From contig JASGMJ010000021.1 of assembly GCA_030156535.1 (NCBI GenBank), forward strand, positions 1 through 64,000: DNA of 64,000 nt. The letters run 5' to 3'. Below are positions 56,573 through 63,655 of the stretch, in pieces. How positions within the stretch are numbered: the first letter of the stretch is position 1; each line of letters starts with the position of its first letter. Origin of the DNA: Candidatus Sumerlaeota bacterium. GTDB taxonomy: Bacteria > Sumerlaeota > Sumerlaeia > SLMS01 > JAHLLQ01. A program made the translations under genes and the position numbers. Below the pieces are notes generated by a model. The model searched no databases. It had not been told where the DNA came from and saw only the letters and a program-made list of their open reading frames with translations.

Positions 56573-58224
56573 GCAGCACTTCCGCAACGCAACCCGCCCT
56601 CACGCCGCATGAAGCGCTCGCCCGCTGGTTCCCCGGCATCGCGGACTTCCGCGACCGCCAGCAGGAGGCCATCGAACGGCTCGTCCGTGGTGAATCGCTG
56701 CTGTATCTGGCCCCGACGGGGAGCGGCAAATCCCTGGCCTACCAGGTTGCCGGACTCGTCCGCGGCGGACTCACGATTGTGGTCTCGCCGCTGCGCGCGC
56801 TCATCAGCCAGCAATGCGCCGTCCTCCGGCGGCTCGGCCTGAACGCCACCGAACTGCACTGCGGCATTCCCGGCAAACGCCAGTACGAAATCCTGCGCGA
56901 CGAGGTGCTCAACGACGCGCGCCCGCGCTTCCTGTTTCTCTCGCCCGAGCGCGCGTTCTCCGACGGTTTCGTCGAGTACGTTCTCCATCGCGTGCGCGAA
57001 CGCATTGGGCTCGTGGTGATCGACGAGGCGCACTGCATCTCGCAGTGGGGCCACAGCTTTCGCCCGTCCTACCGGGGGCTGCCCGCTTTTCTCGACCGCG
57101 TTTTCGGTGATGCCCGCCGCCCGCCGCTGCTTTGCCTGACGGCCACGCTGAACCCGCGCGAGGAAGCGGAAATCCGCGCCGAGTTCGCCCTCGCGGAATC
57201 CGCCGTCCTGCGCAGCCACTGCCTGCGCCGCACCAACTTGTCGCTCACCGTCGAACACCACGAGGACGAGCCCGCCAAGCTCGCCCGCCTCGGCGAAATC
57301 CTCGCAGTTCCCGCCCGCGGCAAGACCCTCGTCTATGCCCACCGCAAGAGCGGCGAGTACGGCACCGGCGCTCTTGCCGAACGCTTTGGCGGCCCCGCCA
57401 ACGGTGTCGACTTCTTCGACGCCGACCGCTCCGACGAGGAGAAGCGCACCGTTCTCCAGGGCTTTCTCGATGGCACGCTCCACACGATCTTCGCCACCAG
57501 CGCCTTCGGCATGGGCATCGACATCCCCGACATCCGCCTCGTCGTCCATTACCTCATGCCCGAATCCGCCGAGCAATTCTACCAGGAAGTCGGGCGTGCC
57601 GGACGCGATGCCCAGCCCGCGCGCGGCATTCTCCTCTACTCCGTCACCAACATCGCCGTGCGCCGCGATCTGATCGCCGGGCAGTTCCCCGGCGAGGCTG
57701 ATCTGCGCGGCGTGCTCGACAAACGCCTCGCGCTTTCCGATCAGGCCACGACCTGGAATCTCTACGACACTCTCGGCGGCGACGATCGCGCCCTCGCCTC
57801 GTTCCACCATCTCGTGCGCGCGGGTTGCGTGGCTGTGCTCGATCGCGGCATCGGCACGCTCGCCTGCTTCAAGTCCCCGCGCCGCTGTGCTGCCTTCGAT
57901 GCGCTGCACGGTGCCACGCGCACCGGCATGATTGCCACCATTGCGCGCCGCCAGCAACGCCCCCTGCGTGCCGTGCGCGACGAACTCTTCGGGCTCTTCG
58001 GTGACGGGCGCCTGCGCCTTGCCGCCGCGCCGGACAAATGCCTCTTCCTGCGCCGCGGCACGCCACTCGACGACGCCACGCTCGCCGCCCTGCTCGGCAC
58101 CATTGACGAACGCCGGGCCTATCGCCTCGCAGCGCTCGACACGTTCAGCGCCATCCTCGATTCCGGCGCCGACCCCACCCCCGGGGTTCTTGCGGCGCTG
58201 GGGATCGAGGCGGCTCCGGCCTGA
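56569..58224 (+). CDS. Short RecQ-like ATP-dependent DNA helicase
   Basis: 551 residues. Superfamily 2 motifs: Walker A LAPTGSGKSLAYQ, DEAH box VVIDEAHCISQWGHSF, LTATLNP, the aromatic-rich loop region near SFRPSYRGL, and motif VI YQEVGRAGRD. The sequence after the helicase core lacks the four-Cys zinc site and HRDC domain of standard RecQ, having only a winged-helix-like end. It is thus not a clean housekeeping recQ and resembles defence-associated RecQ-like helicases. The 3' end overlaps the small gene on the opposite strand by 80 bases. Confidence 0.85.
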   Translation: MSSTSATQPALTPHEALARWFPGIADFRDRQQEAIERLVRGESLLYLAPTGSGKSLAYQVAGLVRGGLTIVVSPLRALISQQCAVLRRLGLNATELHCGIPGKRQYEILRDEVLNDARPRFLFLSPERAFSDGFVEYVLHRVRERIGLVVIDEAHCISQWGHSFRPSYRGLPAFLDRVFGDARRPPLLCLTATLNPREEAEIRAEFALAESAVLRSHCLRRTNLSLTVEHHEDEPAKLARLGEILAVPARGKTLVYAHRKSGEYGTGALAERFGGPANGVDFFDADRSDEEKRTVLQGFLDGTLHTIFATSAFGMGIDIPDIRLVVHYLMPESAEQFYQEVGRAGRDAQPARGILLYSVTNIAVRRDLIAGQFPGEADLRGVLDKRLALSDQATTWNLYDTLGGDDRALASFHHLVRAGCVAVLDRGIGTLACFKSPRRCAAFDALHGATRTGMIATIARRQQRPLRAVRDELFGLFGDGRLRLAAAPDKCLFLRRGTPLDDATLAALLGTIDERRAYRLAALDTFSAILDSGADPTPGVLAALGIEAAPA

Positions 58225-58633
58225 GTGCCTGGTGCCCCTCGCCGGCGGGTTCACCTCCGGTGGTATTTTCTCCCTCGCCGGAGGCCGGCTGACTCCCAGG
58301 CATGACTCCTCCCGACTCCTGCGCTTCCCGATCGCGGCAACGGTTCTCGCTCTCTTCCTGGAGTGTGTCTGCGGCGCAGGAGATCTCGGGCGACGCCTCT
58401 GCCCGTTCCCTCAGCGGTTCATACCGTTGGGTCTTGGGCGGAGTTCGTCCATCCTTTCCGTTTCTCCAGACGTGGCAGACGATCGCCAATGCCGCCTTTA
58501 TGAGATTCGTTTCCTTGCTGTGCCTGCTCGCCCATCCCATGTCGTTATTGGTGGCCTCTGCCAAGCCGCGACCCAACGCCTCGAAGAGTGCTCGCGGGAT
58601 TTCCACGGTTTCGGATTTGGCTCTTCTTGCCAT
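58145..58633 (-). CDS. Small possible DNA-binding protein (ribbon-helix-helix-like N-terminus)
   Basis: 162 residues from the ATG at 58633, which has a strong AAGGAGG seven bases upstream. Residues 5-55 (KSETVEIPRALFEALGRGLAE ... LIKAALAIVCHVWRN) suggest a beta strand plus two helices as in ribbon-helix-helix proteins. The rest is Gly/Arg/Glu/Pro-rich and probably disordered. It lies next to the distal end of the CRISPR array and is antisense to the last 80 bases of the helicase gene. The reality of the C-terminal half is doubtful. Confidence 0.5.
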   Translation of the reverse strand: MARRAKSETVEIPRALFEALGRGLAEATNNDMGWASRHSKETNLIKAALAIVCHVWRNGKDGRTPPKTQRYEPLRERAEASPEISCAADTLQEESENRCRDREAQESGGVMPGSQPASGEGENTTGGEPAGEGHQALRPEPPRSPAPQEPRGWGRRRNRGWR

Positions 58634-58723
58634 GGGGCGTTCCTCCTTTCTGGAGAATGGTCGCCGCGTGAATGATGGAGCGCGGCGGCTGCCAGCGCAA
58701 TGGGACAGCTTCGGCACCACCTC

Positions 58724-59518
58724 TGGCGATCCCTATTGGTCCCTGAGGAGGGGGCGTAACGGGGCGCTTTCCACAAGACCGTCCTCGCCACACTCGCCCC
58801 GTTTCAACACACGACCCCTCGGAGGAGGGGACGTAACATAGACGCGTAGTGGGAAAGCTGTGTGACCTGGCAAGCAGTTTCAACACACGACCCCTCGGAG
58901 GAGGGGACGTAACGTGGCCGTGGCTGACGGCATTGTCCTGGACGGAGCACCCGGTTTCAACACACGACCCCTCGGAGGAGGGGACGTAACTCGTTGCCGA
59001 CCCTGAACGGTTCCGCGCGACGCCCATGTTTCAACACACGACCCCTCGGAGGAGGGGACGTAACTCGCCACGAGCAAGGGCAAACAGTTCCTCTCGAACA
59101 CGGAGTTTCAACACACGACCCCTCGGAGGAGGGGACGTAACCTACGTTGGGGGGCGGCAATCACCGTCCGCAAAGGCTCTAGTTTCAACACACGACCCCT
59201 CGGAGGAGGGGACGTAACCCGCGCGAATCCTGCGGCAGTATGCGGACCGCGTGGAGTGTTTCAACACACGACCCCTCGGAGGAGGGGACGTAACCAGTAT
59301 AAAGCCTTTGAAAAGGCCAACAGTGCCCTCATAGTTTCAACACACGACCCCTCGGAGGAGGGGACGTAACCCTTGGCGACGGAATCCGCATTGCCCGTGC
59401 CCGCGATAGTTTCAACACACGACCCCTCGGAGGAGGGGACGTAACGGGGGACGACAACGCCGCCTTCTCGCTCGCCCTTCGGTTTCAACACACGACCCCT
59501 CGGAGGAGGGGACGTAAC
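58724..59518 (-). CRISPR. CRISPR array, 10 intact 37-bp repeats plus one degenerate repeat, 10 spacers
   Basis: Intact repeats start at 58801, 58877, 58954, 59028, 59105, 59182, 59258, 59334, 59409 and 59482, all identical as far as read. Spacers are 36-40 bases. On the minus strand the repeat begins GTTACGTCCCC, has a CCCCTC/GAGGGG stem, and ends GTGTTGAAAC, the handle expected of type I/III crRNA. A degenerate repeat at 58724-58760 keeps only the half ending CGTAAC on the plus strand, marking the old, leader-distal end. Transcription and growth are therefore from the high-coordinate side, next to cas2. Confidence 0.95.
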
Positions 59519-59651
59519 CCCTAGCCCTCTGAAAGCCACGCGGGGCGCGGGTTTGCAAGGCCAAAAACGGGCACCCCCGCCGGGAAAGTCCTCCGCGAAT
59601 CCGACACACACTCTCCACTTTTCCAAGTCCTTTCGGGTCAGTGTTCCGTAA
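59519..59651 (-). promoter_or_regulatory. CRISPR leader region
   Basis: The stretch between the youngest repeat and the cas2-side hairpin, upstream of the array in its transcription direction. It has a poly-pyrimidine/purine mix (GGAAAAGTGGAGAGTGTGTG on the minus strand) and no gene. A promoter is expected here but no clean -35/-10 pair was seen. Confidence 0.5.
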
Positions 59652-59697
59652 AATCGGGGACCCCCCGTGTTTTGAGGCCTTTTCGGGGTCCCCGATT
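59652..59697 (-). terminator. Perfect 13-bp inverted repeat after cas2
   Basis: AATCGGGGACCCC (59652-59664) and its complement GGGGTCCCCGATT (59685-59697) with a 20-base loop. On the minus strand it follows the cas2 stop by about 16 bases and is trailed by TTTAC, so it can terminate the cas transcript. The flanking GTGTTCCGTAAAATCGGGGACC also looks like a dispersed REP-like element. Confidence 0.55.
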
Positions 59698-59712
59698 AAC
59701 AGTCCGCCGACG

Positions 59713-60006
59713 TCAGAAAATCAGCGTCTGGCCCAGGAATTCGTGCTCGGGCTGGCGGCCGAGCTGCTCGACGCGGTCGATGCAGCTTTCCTCCACACGG
59801 TACACGCGCAAGCTGTCCTCGTCGGTGTCCATCAGTTCGAGGACGGAGTCGCGGATCATGGAGATGGCGCGGTCGTCCATGCGCACCTCGAAGACGCTAT
59901 ACTGCACGCGGGTGCCGTAGCGTTCAAGGAGTTTGGCGACGCGGGCGAGGCGGCGGCGCCCGGCTTTGTCGGCCGAGGCGACGTCGTAGCAGAAGACGGC
60001 GACCAT
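59713..60006 (-). CDS. cas2: CRISPR-associated endoribonuclease/adaptation protein Cas2
   Basis: 97 residues from the ATG at 60006 (MVAVFCYDVASADKAGRRRL); an in-frame ATG at 60036 would add ten residues. The first strand with the conserved Asp in FCYDV and the RYGTRVQYSVFEVRMDD segment are diagnostic. It forms the spacer-integration complex with Cas1. It lies 52 bases (22 from the alternative start) after cas1 and directly upstream of the leader. Confidence 0.93.
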   Translation of the reverse strand: MVAVFCYDVASADKAGRRRLARVAKLLERYGTRVQYSVFEVRMDDRAISMIRDSVLELMDTDEDSLRVYRVEESCIDRVEQLGRQPEHEFLGQTLIF

Positions 60007-60058
60007 GCGCAGGGGTGGCGGAGTGAGGGAACCCATTGGGGGAGGGAGGAAACGCTCC

Positions 60059-61087
60059 TTACAGGCGGGGGGTGAAGGGGGCGTAGAGGGCGGGGTCGCC
60101 GGCGCGCAGGGCGGCGGCCAGCAGGCGGGCCTGATGGCGGGGAACGGCACGCCAGGCGATGGGGGTGCGCACGGTGCCGGGAGGGAGGATTGTTTCGTTC
60201 TGGCGGGCGGCGCGTGCCTGGAAGAGAACCCGGCGGCCGTCGGCACCGAGGAGGACGGCGCCCGTGACCGGGTCGGCGGTGAAGTGCGCGGCGCGCAGTT
60301 GGCGGCGGTTGACGAGGGCGAGGGCGAGGCGGTCGGCCACGAGGGGACGCAGCTCCTCCATCAGGTCGAGCGCCAGGGCATGGCGTCCGCGGTGGGGGGC
60401 GTGGAGAAAGCCCAGACGCGTTTCGAGTCCTTCGGCGCGCAGGGCGTTCACGCAGTCGTGAAAGAGCAGGGCGTAGAGATAGGAAAGCAGTGCGTTGAAG
60501 GGGTCGCGGGGCGGACGGCGGTTGCGCCCGGCAAAGGGGAATTCGGCACGGGCTTCGGGGAGGATGCAGCGGGCGAGGGCGCCAAAATGCGCGCGGGCGG
60601 CAGAGCCTTCGACGCCGCGCAGGGCGTCGAACGAGGCGGTGCCTTCCAGTTGGTGCGTGGCGCGGCGCAGGATGGCGGCGGTTTCGGCAAGGGCGGCACG
60701 GTCCTCGCCAGCGGCCCGGGAGCGACAACGCGCAACGGCCAGTACTGTGCGGGAGTTGTGCAGTTTCCCGGCGACAAAGCGGCGCGCGAAAGCCAGGGCG
60801 CTCTCCTCCCCCGCCGCCAGGCGCCATTGGGCGCGCAGCGTGTCGAAGGCGTAGGCGTCGGACATCTCGCCGTCGTGGCTGCCGGCGGCTTCGCCCGTGT
60901 CCAGCCGCCCCGTCCATTCCCCCGTGAAGGAGAAAAAGGAGATGGGGATGGCGTGCTCGGCGGCGAGCCCGAGCACCGGACTCGTCAGCGACCAGGACCC
61001 GTAGACAAGGATTTCGGCGGCGTGCTCGGGGGGAATGCGTACGGGGCGGGCGCCCGGGGGCTCGACACACAGGCACCCGTTCTCCAC
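60059..61087 (-). CDS. cas1: CRISPR-associated integrase Cas1
   Basis: Spacer integrase, 342 residues from the GTG at 61087. Metal-binding residues: Glu in RGVEGSAARAHFGAL, His in FLHAPHRGRHALALDLMEELRP (with the following Asp and Glu); NALLSYLYALLFHDC is also typical. The GTG start clips the first beta strand: upstream in frame, SSIVVHSPETRLRVENGCL matches Cas1 N-termini. A GGAGG at 61191-61187 sits nine bases before an in-frame ACG at 61177, which may be the real, non-canonical start. Catalytic core intact. Confidence 0.92.
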   Translation of the reverse strand: MENGCLCVEPPGARPVRIPPEHAAEILVYGSWSLTSPVLGLAAEHAIPISFFSFTGEWTGRLDTGEAAGSHDGEMSDAYAFDTLRAQWRLAAGEESALAFARRFVAGKLHNSRTVLAVARCRSRAAGEDRAALAETAAILRRATHQLEGTASFDALRGVEGSAARAHFGALARCILPEARAEFPFAGRNRRPPRDPFNALLSYLYALLFHDCVNALRAEGLETRLGFLHAPHRGRHALALDLMEELRPLVADRLALALVNRRQLRAAHFTADPVTGAVLLGADGRRVLFQARAARQNETILPPGTVRTPIAWRAVPRHQARLLAAALRAGDPALYAPFTPRL

Positions 61088-61270
61088 GCGCAGGCGCGTT
61101 TCGGGCGAATGGACAACGATGCTGGAGCGTTGGCCGGAATCGGTGGCGGCGCGGGGGCGGGCGGCGAGTGCGTTCGTGGGTCGCGTCCTCCGTGGGGCAG
61201 CGAGATGCTGCCACTCTGGAGGAATCCGGGGCGCGGCTCAAGATGCTGCAACGTTGCGGCGGCGCCCGGC

Positions 61271-62476
61271 CTACATTCGGGAGCAGAGTTCGGCAAAGGT
61301 GGCCAGTTCGCGGTCGACGCGTTCTCTGGTAACGTGGCGGGCGGCGTTCTCCTGCGAGGTCAGCGAGGCGTGGGCGAAGTCGCCGCGCACTTTGCGCATT
61401 GACTCCCACAGGCTGTAGCACTCGCCGACGAATTTCGTGCGGGCGTCGTCGCCCTCGGCCTGTGAGCTCGCCGCAATGTAGTAGTCGCGCGCGCTCCAGT
61501 AACCGTTGGCGAACTGCCGCGGGTACTCGTGCCCCAGCAGGCGCGTGCAGACAAGCAGGGTCAGCGCTTCGCTGGCCAGCAGCAGGGCGCGGTCGGGTTG
61601 CCCATGACGGCGATACCATTCCACGATGGCGGCAAAGTGTGCAGGCGAACCCGGTTCGGCGCCCTGCGGTGGGCGCAACCCGGCAAGCACGCGCTCGGCC
61701 TCTGCCATCAGGGGGACCAGCAAGGGGTTGGCACCGTCGCGCCGGCGCAGGGCACCGATGATGCGGCCGAGGGCGGCGTTGGCGCTGCCATCGATCAGCG
61801 AGCGGATGCGCAGGAAGGCAACGGCATCGCCGACGAGCGCGAGGTCGCCGTCCTGGAGCCCCGTGCGTCCGGCATCGAAGAATGGCGCGGCGGCGCGGGC
61901 GAATCCGGCCAGGTCGCCGCGCTCGCGCAGGTTCGTGACCGCCGTGGCCAGTGCGGGCAGCGCCAGGTACGCCGTCAGGTCCTCGATGGACACGGGAGCG
62001 TCACCGGCATCCGATGGCCGCGCCTCGAAGTTCACATAGGTCAGGCGCCGCAACGTCCAACGCCCCGCGGCGGCCTGCACCAATGCGGAGAGCATTGCCA
62101 GAATCGTTACCGAGCGCGGCCCGAACGTCAGGTCCAGATGCACGTCGGGCGTCGGCGGATCGACGGCGGCAATGGCGGCCAGCAAATTGGGGACGGAGTC
62201 CTCGCCGGGCACGAGCGCGATGTCCACCACGTGCAGCGCGGGACGCGGCTCGATGGCCTCGCCCTCGGCCCATTCCTTATACAACTCCACGCTTTTGCGT
62301 GCCTCGGGCGTGCAGAGCACGACGAGGTGGGCGGGGCGGTAGAGCTCCACCAGGGCGAGCAGGGGCGTGACGCGTTCGTCGGTCGCCTCGCCGCGTCCCG
62401 CCGCCGCATAGCGGGCCGTCTGGTATTCGCCCCCGGCCATGCGGGGTGATCCGGGAATGCAGATCAACGTTTCCAT
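61271..62476 (-). CDS. CARF-HEPN ribonuclease, Csx2/TM1812-like
   Basis: 401 residues from the ATG at 62476 (GAGGAG upstream). The N-terminal CARF (Rossmann) domain starts TLICIPGS and has GGEYQTARY, PAHLVVLCTPEARK and HLDLTFGPRSVTILAM, as in the TM1812/Csx2 family. The C-terminal HEPN domain carries the RNase motif RGDFAH (R364, H369). Family knowledge: CARF binds cyclic oligoadenylate made by the type III effector and switches on HEPN RNA cleavage. It lies between the CARF-RelE gene and cas1 on the same strand. Confidence 0.82.
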   Translation of the reverse strand: METLICIPGSPRMAGGEYQTARYAAAGRGEATDERVTPLLALVELYRPAHLVVLCTPEARKSVELYKEWAEGEAIEPRPALHVVDIALVPGEDSVPNLLAAIAAVDPPTPDVHLDLTFGPRSVTILAMLSALVQAAAGRWTLRRLTYVNFEARPSDAGDAPVSIEDLTAYLALPALATAVTNLRERGDLAGFARAAAPFFDAGRTGLQDGDLALVGDAVAFLRIRSLIDGSANAALGRIIGALRRRDGANPLLVPLMAEAERVLAGLRPPQGAEPGSPAHFAAIVEWYRRHGQPDRALLLASEALTLLVCTRLLGHEYPRQFANGYWSARDYYIAASSQAEGDDARTKFVGECYSLWESMRKVRGDFAHASLTSQENAARHVTRERVDRELATFAELCSRM

Positions 62477-62497
62477 CAAGGCTCGGCTCCTCGGGAA

Positions 62498-63655
62498 TCA
62501 GGAAAGGGGTGGGCGGGAGTACGGAATGAACGGCGCGAAGGCTGAACGGTTCCACTTCTGGCTGTTCAGAGCGCGCTCGTACTCGGTGTGTTCCAGGACG
62601 CGGTAGACGAGAAGGGCGTCGCCCTCCCACTCCACGCGCCAGCGATCGGCCGTGCGGCCGGGCTTGAGCCAAAACGTGCCGTCGGAGTGTTTCTTCTCGA
62701 TGCGGGCATTGATCTGCTCGCGCGTGCTGTGCGCCAGAGTGTCGAGCTGGCCGAGGCAATCCCAGTCCGCCGGGGCATTGTGAATGTCCTGCCAGGCCTT
62801 GAGGGAAAGGAAGACATGCGAGCGCCGTTGCCCCCCGAGGGCGCGCAGGCGTTCGAGCGCGATCAGCCCCAGGCCCGACAAGGTGACCCAGCCGGGCCGC
62901 GTGACTTCGACGAGAGCGGCGAGAGCCTCGCGCGTCTCGTGGCTCGCACCCACCCAGAAGCGGTCTTCCGTCAGCTCCACTTTCTCCTCGAGTTCCTCCA
63001 GCGCCGCGCGGCGCGGTTCGAGCCGGGGCAGATCGAACTCGATGGGCATCGGCGGCAGCGTGATGATCTCGCGCCCGTTGTCGAAAATGTAACACACCGG
63101 CGCGCCGAACAACATGCCCAGCAGCGTCGTGTACGGAATCAGTGCCTTGAAGCCCCCCGTGGGGTTGAGCACCACGCCGCTCCACGCGCGTTCCTCACCC
63201 AGGCGCCGCACCGTTTGTATGTAGTTCACGATTCCCGTGCGGCGAAAGCGTTCGCCGTCATCGACTTGCAGCCCTTCGATGCGCAGCACCCGCGCGCGCC
63301 GCGCCTCCACGCCGAGGCGCCCCACCAGGTACGACTCGACGAGCCGCGCACACACCATGCCGTCGGGCGTGTCCGTGGCGAACAGGAACACCTCGTCATC
63401 GGCCGAAACACCGAGTCGGGCAAGCGAGTGAACTTCTGCGGAAAGACGCCGGCGCAAAGTCTGCTCGTCGCGATGGTCGAGCTCGATGAACAGCGGCTGC
63501 ATGGCCGCGAAGGCCGCATCCTCGCCACCGAGTTGCTCGACGGTTTCGGGCGTCAGGCGTGCAGGGGCGTTGTCGCCAAAACGCGCCTTGAACTGGGGAT
63601 TGCGGATGATGTCCTGCGAGGCACTCGTCCCCACGGTGCACAGATAGCGGGTCAT
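62498..63655 (-). CDS. CARF protein with RelE-like C-terminal domain (Cami1-like candidate)
   Basis: 385 residues. The N-terminal domain is an APE2256/TIGR02619-type CARF: CTVGTSASQDI (residues 6-16) with the GTS ligand loop, DDEVFLFATDTPDGM, and LNPTGGFKALIPYTTLLGML (about 163-182). A winged-helix-like middle follows. The last 85 residues (LKPGRTADRWRVEWEG, LLVYRVLEHTEYERAL) have the strand pattern and basic residues of RelE mRNA interferases. The CARF-RelE effector Cami1 is known to cut mRNA in the ribosomal A site on cOA binding. Assignment of the C-terminus is inference. Start overlaps the upstream stop (ATGA). Confidence 0.7.
   Translation of the reverse strand: MTRYLCTVGTSASQDIIRNPQFKARFGDNAPARLTPETVEQLGGEDAAFAAMQPLFIELDHRDEQTLRRRLSAEVHSLARLGVSADDEVFLFATDTPDGMVCARLVESYLVGRLGVEARRARVLRIEGLQVDDGERFRRTGIVNYIQTVRRLGEERAWSGVVLNPTGGFKALIPYTTLLGMLFGAPVCYIFDNGREIITLPPMPIEFDLPRLEPRRAALEELEEKVELTEDRFWVGASHETREALAALVEVTRPGWVTLSGLGLIALERLRALGGQRRSHVFLSLKAWQDIHNAPADWDCLGQLDTLAHSTREQINARIEKKHSDGTFWLKPGRTADRWRVEWEGDALLVYRVLEHTEYERALNSQKWNRSAFAPFIPYSRPPLS

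Noticed and set aside
60012-60030. TGGCGGAGTGAGGGA as a second copy of the tRNA-Ser 3' end (attR)
   Set aside because: Match is interrupted and short, and it lies at the cas2 start; likely chance.
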